Part shown: positions 16,965-26,250 of the stretch, piece after piece
Position numbering within the stretch: position 1 is the first letter of the stretch
Layout of the letters: every line of letters starts with the position of its first letter
Assembly (NCBI RefSeq): GCF_000382705.1
Contig: NZ_ARQE01000002.1
Coordinates: 620,001-684,000 of the forward strand
DNA: 64,000 nucleotides
Reading direction: 5' to 3'
From: Aureimonas ureilytica DSM 18598 = NBRC 106430
GTDB taxonomy: Bacteria > Pseudomonadota > Alphaproteobacteria > Rhizobiales > Rhizobiaceae
The notes under the pieces: model-generated
The model's database searches: none
Told to the model about the DNA's origin: nothing
Seen by the model: only the letters and a program-made list of their open reading frames with translations
Translations under genes and position numbers: made by a program

Positions 16965-18449
16965 ATGGCGGAAGCCGCGCGCAAGTTCGAGGAGGAGCAG
17001 CCGCTCTACCGGGAAGCCCCGGCGAATATCGAGGCGGAACAGGCACTTCTCGGCGCGATCCTCGTCAACAACGACGCCTATTACATCGTCCACGACTTCC
17101 TGAAGCCCGAGCATTTCTACGAGCCGATCCACAAGGAGATCTTCCTCAAGGCCGGCCAGATGATCCGCATGGGCAAGATCGCGACGCCGATCACGCTCAA
17201 GACCTTCCTCGCCGCCAACGACCGCGTCGGCGACATGACCATGGCGCAATATGTCGCCCGGCTCGCGACGGAAGCCACCACCATCATCAACACGGCCGAC
17301 TATGGCCGCGCGATCTACGATCTGGCGATCCGCCGCTCCCTGATCGGGATCGGCGAGGAGATGGTGAACGTCGCCTTCGACGCGCCGGTCGATGCCGAGC
17401 CGCGCAAGCAGATCGAAGATGCCGAGCGCGCGCTCTATCAGCTCGCCGAAACCGGCCGCTACGACGGCGGCTTCCAGTCCTTCGGGGACGCGATGGCGCA
17501 GGCCATCGAAATGGCGGGCGCGGCGAAGGATCGCGACGGCGGCCTGTCGGGCATCTCGACGGGTATCCGCGAGATGGACAAGCGTCTCGGCGGCCTTCAG
17601 CGGTCCGACCTCATCATCCTGGCCGGCCGTCCGGCCATGGGCAAGACCTCGCTCGTCACCAACATAGCCTTCAACATCGCCTCGGCCTACGAGCCGGTGG
17701 AGCAGGCGGACGGCTCGCACAAGGCCAAGAACGGCGGCGTCGTCGCCTTCTTCTCGCTGGAAATGTCGGCCGAGCAGCTGGCGACCCGTATCATTTCCGA
17801 GCAGAGCGAAGTGTCCTCCTCGAAGATCCGGCGCGGCAACATCACGGACGCGGAATATTCCAAGCTCGTCGCCTGCACCGAGATGATGCAGAAGGCTCCG
17901 CTCTATATCGACCAGACGGGCGGTATCTCGATCGCCCAGCTCGCCGCCCGCGCGCGCCGCCTGAAGCGCCAGCGCGGCCTCGACGTGATGGTGATCGACT
18001 ACGTGCAGCTCATGCAGGGCTCGGCCAAGACGGCTGGCAACCGCGTGCAGGAAATCACCGAGATCACCACGGGCCTGAAGGCCCTGGCGAAGGAGCTGGA
18101 AGTCCCGATCCTCGCCCTGTCGCAGCTCTCGCGTCAGGTGGAATCGCGCGACGACAAACGCCCGCAGCTCTCCGATCTTCGTGAATCGGGCTCGATCGAG
18201 CAGGACGCCGACGTGGTGCTCTTCGTCTACCGCGACGAATATTATCTGCAGAGCAAGGAGCCCAAGCTCGGCACCGACGATCACCTGAAGTGGCAGCAGG
18301 AGATGAACGAGGCGCGCGGCAAGGCGGAGGTCATCATCGCCAAGCAGCGTCACGGACCGACCGGCACCGTGCCGCTTGCCTTCCAGGCCGAGTTCACCCG
18401 CTTCTCGGATCTCGCCGAGGAGAGCCATCTGCCGGAACGCTTCGAATAG
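16965..18449 (+). CDS. dnaB: Replicative DNA helicase DnaB
   Basis: Hexameric 5'-3' helicase that unwinds the fork and recruits primase. The 494-residue product has the N-terminal primase-interacting domain (NIEAEQALLGAIL near 24-36), a linker, and the RecA-like C-terminal domain with Walker A GRPAMGKTS near 220-228 and FFSLEMSAEQL. VIDYVQLMQ is the Walker B and the LSQLSRQVE and DLRESGSIEQDADVV motifs follow. No intein is present. The rplI-dnaB-alr-radA order is conserved in many alphaproteobacteria; alr follows by 23 bases. Confidence 0.97.
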   Translation: MAEAARKFEEEQPLYREAPANIEAEQALLGAILVNNDAYYIVHDFLKPEHFYEPIHKEIFLKAGQMIRMGKIATPITLKTFLAANDRVGDMTMAQYVARLATEATTIINTADYGRAIYDLAIRRSLIGIGEEMVNVAFDAPVDAEPRKQIEDAERALYQLAETGRYDGGFQSFGDAMAQAIEMAGAAKDRDGGLSGISTGIREMDKRLGGLQRSDLIILAGRPAMGKTSLVTNIAFNIASAYEPVEQADGSHKAKNGGVVAFFSLEMSAEQLATRIISEQSEVSSSKIRRGNITDAEYSKLVACTEMMQKAPLYIDQTGGISIAQLAARARRLKRQRGLDVMVIDYVQLMQGSAKTAGNRVQEITEITTGLKALAKELEVPILALSQLSRQVESRDDKRPQLSDLRESGSIEQDADVVLFVYRDEYYLQSKEPKLGTDDHLKWQQEMNEARGKAEVIIAKQRHGPTGTVPLAFQAEFTRFSDLAEESHLPERFE

Positions 18450-18472
18450 CAGACCCAGCCAGACTGACAGCC

Positions 18473-19615
18473 ATGACCCAATCCGTCCTTTCCGCCGTTC
18501 CCGTCAGCGGTCGCGGCCCCTTCGTCACGATCGACGGATGGGCGCTGAAATCCAACTGGCGCCATCTCGCCAATCTCGCGCCCGGCGCGCGCACCGGCGC
18601 GGCCGTGAAGGCCGACGGCTACGGGCTGGGCGCCGCGCTCGTGGCGAAGGCGCTCTTCGCCGCCGGCTGCCGCGAGTTTTTCGTCGCCTGGGCGAGCGAG
18701 GGCGTGGAGGTGAGACAGGCGCTCGCCAACACCAATTGCCGCATCTTCGTGCTGCAGGGGCTGGACGCGGAAGCCGCCGAACTCTGCCGCGCGCATCGCC
18801 TGATCCCGGTTCTCTCGACTCTGGACGACGTGCGGCTCTTCGCCGAAGCGGCCTCCGGCGCGCTGCCAGCGCCGGCCGCGCTCCAGTTCGAAACGGGCAT
18901 GAACCGGCTCGGGCTCGACGAGGCGGACGCACGCAAGGCGCTCGGCCTTGCCCGTCAGGGCGGCTTCGACGTGACGCTGGTGATGAGCCATCTCGCCTGC
19001 GCCGACGATCCCGACTCGCCCGAGAACGACCGGCAGCGCCAGAGCTTCGAGCGCCTCGCCGCCTTGTTTCCGCATGTGGCGCGCTCGCTCGCCAATTCCG
19101 GCGGCGTGTTTCTCGGCGCGCCCTTCCATTTCGACCTGACGCGGCCGGGCATCGCCCTCTATGGCGGCGAGACGGGGCTCGACCCGCTCGGCGCGATCCG
19201 GCCGGTCGTGACGCTCCACGCCCGCATTCTTCAGGTCCACACCGCCCCGCGCGGCGAGGCGGCGGGCTATGGCGCGAGCGCGCGTCTGGAGCGCGCGACG
19301 CGCATCGCGACGGTCGGCATCGGCTATGCGGACGGCTATCCGCGCGCGGCCTCCGGCGTGACGCCACTGCGCGCGAGCGAGCCCGCGCCCGAAATGGCGA
19401 TCGGCGGCCACCGCGCCCCGGTGCTCGGCCGCATCTCGATGGACATGACCCTTCTCGACGTGACCGACCTGCCCGAGGACGCGGTGCGCCCGGGCGAGGT
19501 GGCGGAGGTGTTCGGCCCGACCGTTCCGCTCGACGAGGTGGCGCGGCGCTGCGGCACGATCTCCTACGAGCTCCTGACCTCGCTTGGACCCCGCGTCCAG
19601 CGTTTCGCGGTCTGA
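18473..19615 (+). CDS. alr: Alanine racemase
   Basis: PLP enzyme interconverting L- and D-alanine for peptidoglycan. The 380-residue product has the PLP-lysine motif AAVKADGYG (Lys46), a GMNRLGL stretch in the TIM barrel, and in the C-terminal beta domain GYGASARL and GIGYADGYPR, with SMDMTLLDVT near the end. ATG 18473 starts a few residues before the first conserved strand; a longer in-frame start lies inside dnaB. radA starts five bases after the stop. Confidence 0.94.
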   Translation: MTQSVLSAVPVSGRGPFVTIDGWALKSNWRHLANLAPGARTGAAVKADGYGLGAALVAKALFAAGCREFFVAWASEGVEVRQALANTNCRIFVLQGLDAEAAELCRAHRLIPVLSTLDDVRLFAEAASGALPAPAALQFETGMNRLGLDEADARKALGLARQGGFDVTLVMSHLACADDPDSPENDRQRQSFERLAALFPHVARSLANSGGVFLGAPFHFDLTRPGIALYGGETGLDPLGAIRPVVTLHARILQVHTAPRGEAAGYGASARLERATRIATVGIGYADGYPRAASGVTPLRASEPAPEMAIGGHRAPVLGRISMDMTLLDVTDLPEDAVRPGEVAEVFGPTVPLDEVARRCGTISYELLTSLGPRVQRFAV

Positions 19616-19619
19616 CGCC

Positions 19620-21008
19620 ATGGCCAAGACCAAGACGACTTTCATCTGTCAGAACTGCGGCTCGGTTTATTCGCGCTGGATGGGCAAGTGCGAATCCTGC
19701 GGCGAGTGGAACACGATCGTCGAGGAGAACATGACGGGCGGCATCGGCGGCGGACCGATGCAGTCGCGCCGCAAGGGCCGCCCGGCCGCGCTCCTGCCGC
19801 TGTCGGGCGAGATGGAGGAAGCACCGCGCATCGTCTCCGGCATTCCCGAACTCGACCGGGTGACGGGCGGCGGCTTCGTGCGCGGCTCGGCGCTTCTCGT
19901 GGGCGGTGATCCCGGCATCGGCAAGTCGACGCTCCTGATGCAGGCCGCCGCCGCCCTGGCGCGCGGCGGGCACCGGGTCGTCTACGTGTCGGGCGAAGAG
20001 GCGGTCGCGCAGGTGCGCCTGCGCGCCCAGCGCCTGCACGCCGCCGACACGAGCGTCCAGCTTCTGGCCGAGACCAATATCGAGGACATTCTCGCGACCC
20101 TCGCGCAGGACAAGCGCCCCGATCTCGTGATCATCGATTCGATCCAGACCGTTTGGACCGACATGGCGGAATCGGCGCCCGGCACGGTGACGCAGGTGCG
20201 CGCCGGGGCGCAGGCGCTGATCCGCTACGCCAAATCGAGCGGCGCGACGGTGATTCTCGTCGGCCATGTCACCAAGGAAGGCCAGATCGCCGGCCCCCGC
20301 GTGGTGGAGCACATGGTCGACGCCGTCCTCTATTTCGAGGGCGAAGGCGGGCATCACTACCGCATCCTGCGCACGGTGAAGAACCGCTTCGGCCCGACCG
20401 ACGAGATCGGCGTCTTCGAGATGGGCGACGGGGGGCTGCGCGAGGTCGCCAATCCGTCCGAACTCTTCCTCGGCGAGCGCAACGGCAAGTCGCCGGGCGC
20501 GGCGGTCTTTGCGGGCATGGAGGGCACGCGGCCGGTTCTGGTGGAAATCCAGGCGCTGGTTGCGCCCTCGCCGCTCGGCACGCCGCGCCGCTCGGTGATC
20601 GGCTGGGACACGCCGCGCCTCGCCATGGTGCTGGCGGTTCTGGAAGCCCATTGCGGGGTGCGGCTCGGGCAGCATGACGTCTATTTGAACGTCGCGGGCG
20701 GTTATCGCATCCGCGAGCCGGCGGCCGATCTCGCCGTCGCCGCCGCCTTGGTCTCCTCGCTGTCGGGCCGACCGCTTCCGGCCGAATGCGTGTTCTTCGG
20801 CGAGATCAGCCTCTCGGGCTCGGTGCGCCCCGTGTCGCATGCGGCGCAGCGCATCAAGGAGGCCGAGAAGCTCGGCTTCCGCCGCTCGATGATGCCGGCA
20901 TCCACAGGCGAAACGCCGAAGGCCAAGGAGGTCGAGACGCTGGAAATCGAGACGCTTCCCCATCTCGTGGCCGAAGTCGCGGGCCGGCAGATCGAAGTCG
21001 AGGCTTGA
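19620..21008 (+). CDS. radA: DNA repair protein RadA
   Basis: RecA-related ATPase that promotes branch migration during recombination. The 462-residue product begins with a four-cysteine zinc finger (Cys10, Cys13, Cys24, Cys27), then a RecA-like core with Walker A GGDPGIGKST, the RadA signature KNRFGPTDE, and a C-terminal Lon-protease-like domain (around GDTPRLAMVLAVLEAH, without the catalytic Ser-Lys pair being obvious). ATG 19620 is chosen because it places the zinc finger at the N terminus; the frame extends upstream into alr. Confidence 0.96.
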   Translation: MAKTKTTFICQNCGSVYSRWMGKCESCGEWNTIVEENMTGGIGGGPMQSRRKGRPAALLPLSGEMEEAPRIVSGIPELDRVTGGGFVRGSALLVGGDPGIGKSTLLMQAAAALARGGHRVVYVSGEEAVAQVRLRAQRLHAADTSVQLLAETNIEDILATLAQDKRPDLVIIDSIQTVWTDMAESAPGTVTQVRAGAQALIRYAKSSGATVILVGHVTKEGQIAGPRVVEHMVDAVLYFEGEGGHHYRILRTVKNRFGPTDEIGVFEMGDGGLREVANPSELFLGERNGKSPGAAVFAGMEGTRPVLVEIQALVAPSPLGTPRRSVIGWDTPRLAMVLAVLEAHCGVRLGQHDVYLNVAGGYRIREPAADLAVAAALVSSLSGRPLPAECVFFGEISLSGSVRPVSHAAQRIKEAEKLGFRRSMMPASTGETPKAKEVETLEIETLPHLVAEVAGRQIEVEA

Positions 21009-21078
21009 TTTTTCGCCCGATCGCACGGCAAAGAACCCTGATCGGGCGGAGAGCCGTCCCAAACGGCCCGCCGAAGGC

Positions 21079-21726
21079 ATGGAACCGATGACCCTGACGC
21101 TTCTCGATGCGATCCTCGTCGCCATCATGCTCGTTTCCGCGCTGCTCGCCATGGTGCGCGGCTTCTCCCGCGAGGTCCTGTCCGTCCTCAGCTGGGTCGC
21201 GGCGGCGGCGGCGGCCTTCCTGTTCTACAAGCAGCTGACGCCTTTCGCGCTGCAATATATCCACAACGAGAAGGTCGCGATGGCGGCGTCCGCCGCCGGC
21301 ATCTTCTTCCTGACACTGCTGATCGTCTCCTTCATCACGCTGAAGATCGCGGACTTCATCATCGACAGCCGCATCGGCGCGCTCGACCGCACGCTCGGCT
21401 TCGTGTTCGGCGCCGCGCGCGGGCTTCTTCTCGTCGTGGTCGCCATGGTCTTCTTCAACTGGCTGACGCCGCCCGAAAGCGGCAACCAGCCGGCCTGGGT
21501 CATGCAGGCCCGATCGAAGCCCATGCTGGACGAGCTCGGCACGAAGCTCGTGGCCGCCCTCCCCGACAATCCGGAAGCCACGATCCGCCAGCGCTTCGAA
21601 GGCACGACGCAGCCGGCCACCGGCGGCGCGGTGCAGGGCAACGCGGCCCCGGCCGACCAGCCCGCCTCGATCGAGGACGCGATCCAGCAGAACGAGGAAC
21701 AGCCGGCCGAAGCGCCGGCCAACTAG
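21079..21726 (+). CDS. cvpA: CvpA family membrane protein
   Basis: The 215-residue product has four membrane helices (near 6-25, 33-52, 68-90 and 105-128) in the CvpA arrangement, with LDAILVAIMLVSALLAMVRGF and the RIGALDRTLGFVFGAARG stretch typical of the family. A 75-residue Ala/Pro/Gln-rich tail follows. E. coli CvpA is linked to colicin V production and sits beside purF, as here. Its biochemical role is unclear. An alternative start at 21088 is possible. radA ends 70 bases upstream. Confidence 0.88.
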   Translation: MEPMTLTLLDAILVAIMLVSALLAMVRGFSREVLSVLSWVAAAAAAFLFYKQLTPFALQYIHNEKVAMAASAAGIFFLTLLIVSFITLKIADFIIDSRIGALDRTLGFVFGAARGLLLVVVAMVFFNWLTPPESGNQPAWVMQARSKPMLDELGTKLVAALPDNPEATIRQRFEGTTQPATGGAVQGNAAPADQPASIEDAIQQNEEQPAEAPAN

Positions 21727-21732
21727 AGGCAC

Positions 21733-21747
21733 GGGGCCCTCGGCCCC
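21733..21747 (+). terminator. Short GC hairpin after cvpA
   Basis: GGGGCC and GGCCCC flank a three-base loop seven bases after the cvpA stop. There is no T-run immediately after, though TTTTAGG-type T-rich sequence comes about 45 bases later. It may be a weak terminator or stability hairpin. Confidence 0.35.
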
Positions 21748-21883
21748 TCCAAGCGAGCGCATGTGGCTCGGGGCAGCAACGTCCCGGGCCTTTTAGGTTT
21801 TTCATTCGTGTTTCAGTGGCCGACCCCTTATATGACAAACGGGGAGCGAAAGGCCGGAAACGGCGTGCAGGGAAAGTTCGAGC

Positions 21884-23335
21884 ATGGACGAGACACCTTT
21901 CGACGACGACAGCCTGCATGAAGAGTGCGGCGTTTTCGGAATCTTCGGGCGGGCCGACGCGGCGGCTCTCGTCACGCTTGGGCTTCATTCCCTCCAGCAT
22001 CGCGGCCAGGAAGCGGCCGGCATCGTCTCCTTCGACGGCAAGCAGTTCCATGTGGAGCGCCATGCCGGCCTGATCGGCGACACGTTCACCAAGCAGTCGG
22101 TTCTGGAGCGCCTGCCCGGCGAGGCGGCGATCGGCCATACGCGCTACGCCACGACCGGCGGCGGCGGCTTGCGCAACGTCCAGCCCTTCTTCGCCGAGCT
22201 TTCGGCCGGCGGCTTCGCGGTCGCCCATAACGGCAATCTCACCAACGCCCTCACCGTGCAGCGCGAGCTTCAGCGGCGCGGCTCGATCTTCTCCTCCACC
22301 TCGGACACCGAGACGATCCTGCATCTCGTGGCGACGAGCGGCGCGCGGCACTTCAACGACAAGCTGATCGACGCCCTGTCGCGTCTCGAAGGCGCCTTCT
22401 CGCTGGTCGGCATGGCGCCCGGCCGCATGATCGGCGTGCGCGATCCGCTCGGCATCCGTCCGCTGGTCCTCGGCGAACTCGAAGGCTCGTTGATCCTCGC
22501 CTCCGAAACCTGCGCGCTCGACATTATCGGCGCGGAGTTCGTGCGCGACATCGAGCCGGGCGAGATGGTGACGATCACCGAAAGCGGCCTCGAGTCCGCC
22601 TTCCCGTTCCAGTCGCGCCGCTCGCGCTTCTGCATCTTCGAATATGTCTATTTCGCGCGGCCCGATTCCAACGTCGAGGGCCGCAACGTCTACGAGATCC
22701 GCAAGCGCATCGGCGCGGAGCTCGCGCGCGAAAGCAAGGAAATGGGCGACATCGTCGTGCCGGTTCCCGATTCCGGCGTGCCGGCCGCGATCGGCTACGC
22801 GCAGGAAGCCAAGCTTCCCTTCGAGCTCGGCATCATCCGCAACCATTATGTCGGCCGCACCTTCATTCAGCCGACCGACTCGATCCGCCACATGGGCGTG
22901 AAGCTGAAGCACAACGCCAATCGCGCGATGATCGAGGGCAAGCGCGTGATTCTGGTCGACGATTCGATCGTTCGCGGCACCACCTCGCAGAAGATCGTGC
23001 AGATGGTGCGCGAGGCCGGCGCGGTGGAAGTCCACATGCGCATCGCCTCGCCGCCGACGCGCGCCTCCTGCTTCTACGGCGTCGACACGCCGGAGAAGTC
23101 GAAGCTCCTCGCCTCGCGCATGACGATCGAGGAAATGCGCGACTATATCCAGGTCGACAGCCTCGGCTTCGTGAGCATCGACGGCCTCTACCGCGCCTCT
23201 TTCGAGCCCGAGCGCAACCCGCATGCGCCGCAGTTCTGCGATGCCTGCTTCACGGGCGACTATCCGACCGCGCTCACCGACTTCGACGGCGCGGACAATG
23301 TCCGCCAATTGTCGATGCTCGGCGGCAACGGCTGA
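21884..23335 (+). CDS. purF: Amidophosphoribosyltransferase
   Basis: First committed step of purine synthesis: PRPP plus glutamine to phosphoribosylamine. In the 483-residue product a 14-residue leader precedes ECGVFGI, so Cys15 becomes the N-terminal nucleophile after processing, as in the Bacillus type. SLQHRGQEAAGIV and the PRPP loop VDDSIVRGTT are present. Four cysteines occur in the positions expected for a [4Fe-4S] cluster (FCIFEYVYF, SCFYG, and the FCDACF pair), so this looks like the oxygen-sensitive Fe-S form. The cvpA-purF pairing matches E. coli. Confidence 0.96.
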   Translation: MDETPFDDDSLHEECGVFGIFGRADAAALVTLGLHSLQHRGQEAAGIVSFDGKQFHVERHAGLIGDTFTKQSVLERLPGEAAIGHTRYATTGGGGLRNVQPFFAELSAGGFAVAHNGNLTNALTVQRELQRRGSIFSSTSDTETILHLVATSGARHFNDKLIDALSRLEGAFSLVGMAPGRMIGVRDPLGIRPLVLGELEGSLILASETCALDIIGAEFVRDIEPGEMVTITESGLESAFPFQSRRSRFCIFEYVYFARPDSNVEGRNVYEIRKRIGAELARESKEMGDIVVPVPDSGVPAAIGYAQEAKLPFELGIIRNHYVGRTFIQPTDSIRHMGVKLKHNANRAMIEGKRVILVDDSIVRGTTSQKIVQMVREAGAVEVHMRIASPPTRASCFYGVDTPEKSKLLASRMTIEEMRDYIQVDSLGFVSIDGLYRASFEPERNPHAPQFCDACFTGDYPTALTDFDGADNVRQLSMLGGNG

Positions 23336-23342
23336 GCCGAAC

Positions 23343-23421
23343 CGGGTTCAAACCCGCATCCTCATGGGATAGACAGGCCGCCGAAGGACGCGGCCTGTCG
23401 GCCGCCTCCGCAACGGGAGGC
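23343..23421 (+). promoter_or_regulatory. Three hairpins between purF and the SDR gene, the last covering its ribosome-binding site
   Basis: (1) 23343-23356, CGGGTT and AACCCG. (2) 23372-23381 with 23390-23399, 10 bp perfect. (3) GCCTCC at 23404-23409 with GGAGGC at 23416-23421. The GGGAGG ribosome-binding site of the SDR gene (23415-23420, nine bases before ATG 23430) lies in the right arm of hairpin 3. Confidence 0.6.
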
Positions 23422-23429
23422 TTCAGGCT

Positions 23430-24170
23430 ATGGCTCGTCAACTCGAAGGGCGCGTCGCGCTCGTCACCGGCGCGTCGCGCGGCATCGGCTATCAGCTGTC
23501 CAAGCTCCTGGCCGCCGAGGGCGCGCATGTGATCGCCGTGGCCCGCACGGTGGGCGGGCTGGAAGATCTCGACGACGAGATCAAGGCGGCGGGCGGCTCC
23601 GCGACGCTGGTTCCCCTCGACCTCACGGACATGGCCGGCATCGACCGGCTCGGCGGCGCCATTCACGAGCGCTGGGGCAAGCTCGACGTGCTCGTCGCCA
23701 ATGCGGGCGTTCTCGGCATTCTGGCGCCGATCGGCCATATCGAGGCCAAGACCTTCGAAAAGACGATGAACGTGAACGTCAACGCGACCTGGCGCGTGAT
23801 CCGCACGGTCGATCCGCTCCTGCGCCTTTCGGACGCCGGGCGCGCCATCGTCCTGTCGTCCGGCGCGGCGCATTCCTGCAAGGCGTTCTGGGGGCTCTAC
23901 GCGGCCACCAAGGCGGCGGAAGAGGCGCTCGTGCGCTCCTGGGCCAACGAGACCGTCAACACGCCGCTGCGGGTCAATTCCGTCAATCCCGGCGGCACGC
24001 GCACGGCCATGCGCGCGCTTGCGATGCCCGGCGAAGACCCGGCCACGCTGCCGAGCCCGGCCGAGGTCGCCGCCAAGATCCTGCCGCTCGCCTTCCCGAG
24101 CGTGACGGAAACCGGCCAGCTCTTCGATGTCAGAAAGAACCGCTTCCTGCGCTACCGCGACCCGGAATAG
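23430..24170 (+). CDS. Short-chain dehydrogenase/reductase family oxidoreductase
   Basis: A 246-residue classical SDR with the TGASRGIG cofactor loop at residues 13-20, a NAG motif near 90, and a Ser/Tyr/Lys set within LSSGAAHS and GLYAATKAA. The substrate cannot be read from sequence. It resembles YciK-like SDRs of alphaproteobacteria, but I would not assign more. GGGAGG lies nine bases before the ATG and may be held in a hairpin. The gene ends 12 bases from the convergent PPOX gene. Confidence 0.8.
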   Translation: MARQLEGRVALVTGASRGIGYQLSKLLAAEGAHVIAVARTVGGLEDLDDEIKAAGGSATLVPLDLTDMAGIDRLGGAIHERWGKLDVLVANAGVLGILAPIGHIEAKTFEKTMNVNVNATWRVIRTVDPLLRLSDAGRAIVLSSGAAHSCKAFWGLYAATKAAEEALVRSWANETVNTPLRVNSVNPGGTRTAMRALAMPGEDPATLPSPAEVAAKILPLAFPSVTETGQLFDVRKNRFLRYRDPE

Positions 24171-24182
24171 GGCGCGCCGGCC

Positions 24183-24737
24183 TCAGCCTTCCACGAAGCC
24201 GGTCGGCAGCCCGTCCATGCTGGTGAGGTTCTTTTCCTGCCGATAGGCGCGCAGACCCTCCTCGCCCTTGGCCTCGGCCCAGCGATCCAGCGTCGGGCGC
24301 TCGCCCGCCGGCTCGAACAGGGGCACCTTGAAGCCGCAGGAGGTCTGCACGAGGTCGATGTCGAGAAACACGACCTGCCGCGCGCCGACGGGCTCCACGC
24401 CCGCATAATGCGCCTCCAGAAAGGCGCGATAGTCGGGCGAGCCGCGAAAGGCCACGCGGCCCTGACCGTGAAGGCGGAGGATCAGCGGCGCACCTTGGAA
24501 GGCGCAGAACATCATGGTGAGACGACCGTCCACCCGCAGATGCGCCGCCGTTTCGCTGCCTGACCCCGTGAGATCGAGATAGGCGACGGCGTTGGGGCCG
24601 AGCCGATGGAAATGGTCGGTCGGCCGAGGCGAGATGTTGATCCGCGTCCCCTCCGCCGCGCTCGCCGTGAAGAAGATGGCCTGCGCGTCGATGAAACCGG
24701 CCAGGCGCTCGTCGATCCGTGGGAACTGCTTGGCCAT
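24183..24737 (-). CDS. Pyridoxamine 5'-phosphate oxidase family (PPOX-class) flavoprotein
   Basis: The 184-residue product has the split-barrel PPOX features: FFTASAAEGTRINISPR near residue 22 and FHRLGPNAVAYLDLTGSGSETAAHL near 43-67, with strands typical of FMN or F420-binding members. The length and N terminus do not match PdxH. Members of this class reduce or bind varied cofactors, so the substrate is unknown. It lies 12 bases upstream, in coordinate, of pssA, on the same strand, and may be transcribed with psd-pssA. Confidence 0.72.
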   Translation of the reverse strand: MAKQFPRIDERLAGFIDAQAIFFTASAAEGTRINISPRPTDHFHRLGPNAVAYLDLTGSGSETAAHLRVDGRLTMMFCAFQGAPLILRLHGQGRVAFRGSPDYRAFLEAHYAGVEPVGARQVVFLDIDLVQTSCGFKVPLFEPAGERPTLDRWAEAKGEEGLRAYRQEKNLTSMDGLPTGFVEG

Positions 24738-24749
24738 TTCGGGAAGCCT

Positions 24750-25547
24750 TTAGACGGTTTTGGCGGCGTGCGCGGCTTCCTGGCGGCGATAGGAGCGCAC
24801 CGAGAAGGGGATCGCCGCGTAATAAGCGAGCGCCGAGACGGTCAGCGTTTCCCAGAAGAAGCTGAGAAGCAGGCCGATATAGAGAACGACCACGAGAACG
24901 ATCCAGACGAAATGGTCGCGCCGCACCGGCAGGCCGATCGTCTTGCCCGAGAAGGTCGGGATGCGGCTCGCCATGAGAAGGCCGACGCAGACGAGATAGA
25001 CCGAGGCGAAGGCGCCCGAGACTTCCGGCATGTTCAGATTGCCGGCAAAGCTCAGGTAAACCGGGAACAGCGCCAGCCCCGCCCCCGCCGGCGAGGGAAC
25101 GCCGGTGAAATAGGCGCTCTTCCAGGCCGGCCGGTTGGGCTCGTCCAGCATCGTGTTGAAGCGCGCGAGGCGCAGCGCGCAGCCGGCGATGTAGAGAAGC
25201 GCGGCGATCCAGCCGATCGAGCCGACCGCGTGAAGCGAATGGGCATAGAGGAGCAGCGCGGGGGCGACGCCGAAATTCACGATGTCGGCGAGCGAATCCA
25301 TCTCCGCGCCGAAGCGGCTCTGGCCATTGACGAGGCGCGCGATGCGCCCGTCGATCCCGTCCAGGAAGGCCGCGCCCAGCACCAGGCCGACCGCCAGCTC
25401 GAACCGCCCCTCGAAGGCGAAGCGGATGCCGGTGACGCCGGCGCAGATCGACAGGATCGTGACGATATTGGGCAGGACCTGCCGGAAGGTGACGCGCGGC
25501 GCCGGCGGGCGGGGGGCGCCGTCGCCGGGAGGGATCGCATGGCTCAT
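24750..25547 (-). CDS. pssA: CDP-diacylglycerol-serine O-phosphatidyltransferase
   Basis: Inner-membrane enzyme making phosphatidylserine from CDP-diacylglycerol and serine. The 265-residue product carries the CDP-alcohol phosphotransferase motif in full: Asp63, Asp66-Gly67, Ala70-Arg71, Gly80, Asp84 and Asp88, within about eight membrane helices. I chose the start at 25547 because AAGGA lies eight bases upstream; an ATG at 25574 would overlap psd by 23 bases and lacks such a site. Together with psd, just upstream, it completes phosphatidylethanolamine synthesis. Confidence 0.93.
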   Translation of the reverse strand: MSHAIPPGDGAPRPPAPRVTFRQVLPNIVTILSICAGVTGIRFAFEGRFELAVGLVLGAAFLDGIDGRIARLVNGQSRFGAEMDSLADIVNFGVAPALLLYAHSLHAVGSIGWIAALLYIAGCALRLARFNTMLDEPNRPAWKSAYFTGVPSPAGAGLALFPVYLSFAGNLNMPEVSGAFASVYLVCVGLLMASRIPTFSGKTIGLPVRRDHFVWIVLVVVLYIGLLLSFFWETLTVSALAYYAAIPFSVRSYRRQEAAHAAKTV

Positions 25548-25551
25548 CGGA

Positions 25552-26250
25552 TCAATCCTTGCGCCAGGAGACATGCGCCGGAGCGTCGGTGAACTCGGCG
25601 ATCACGGTTTCGCCGGCAATCGCCGTCTGCCCTTCGGCAACGCGCGGGACGGCGCCATCGGGCAGATAGACGTCGAGCCGCGAGCCGAAGCGGATGAGGC
25701 CGAAGCGCTCGCCAGCTTCCAGATGATCGCCCGTGCGGGAGAACACGACGATGCGCCGGGCGATGGCGCCGGCGATCTGCACGACGCCCACCTCTCCGCG
25801 CGGGCTTTCGATCACCAGGGAGGAGCGCTCGTTCACCTCGCTCGCCTTGTCGAGCTCGGCATTGGCGAACTTGCCTTCCTTGTAGGCGATGCGCGCGATG
25901 CGGCCGCGCACGGGAACGCGGTTCACGTGGCAATTGAAGACGTTCATGAAGATCGACACGCGCAGGAGCGGCTCGTCGCCGAGGCCGAGTTCGGCGGGCG
26001 GCACGACATGGCCGACCAGCGACACGCGCCCATCGGCCGGGCTCACCACAAGGTGATCGGCCACCGGCGTCACGCGCTCGGGATCGCGGAAGAAATAGGC
26101 GCACCAGAGCGTCAGGACGAGGCCGGCCCAGAAGAGCGGCTCCCACAGGAGCCCGAGCAGGATCGAGGCGACGAAGAAGCCGGCGATGAAGGGATAGCCC
26201 GCCCGATGGATCGGCACCAAGGCGTTTCGGATCGAGGCGATCATGTCCAT
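25552..26250 (-). CDS. psd: Phosphatidylserine decarboxylase proenzyme
   Basis: Converts phosphatidylserine to phosphatidylethanolamine using a self-made pyruvoyl group. The 232-residue product is the short (Psd-B/archaetidylserine-like) form, with one or two membrane helices near 20-52, FFRDPER at 53-59, [11 protein letters not shown] near 101-111 and the self-cleavage site RFGSR with Gly189-Ser190. The start at 26250 gives the length usual in rhizobia; the open frame runs further upstream without support. The gene lies five bases upstream of pssA. Confidence 0.94.
   Translation of the reverse strand: MDMIASIRNALVPIHRAGYPFIAGFFVASILLGLLWEPLFWAGLVLTLWCAYFFRDPERVTPVADHLVVSPADGRVSLVGHVVPPAELGLGDEPLLRVSIFMNVFNCHVNRVPVRGRIARIAYKEGKFANAELDKASEVNERSSLVIESPRGEVGVVQIAGAIARRIVVFSRTGDHLEAGERFGLIRFGSRLDVYLPDGAVPRVAEGQTAIAGETVIAEFTDAPAHVSWRKD

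Noticed and set aside
18525-21152. Long antisense open frame over alr and radA (about 875 codons)
   Set aside because: Same GC-skew artefact; Arg/Ser/Pro-rich second half, no family marks, opposite two clear enzymes.
21801-21840. purF promoter based on a TTATAT -10
   Set aside because: The -10 is good but no acceptable -35 lies 16-18 bases upstream, so I did not list it.
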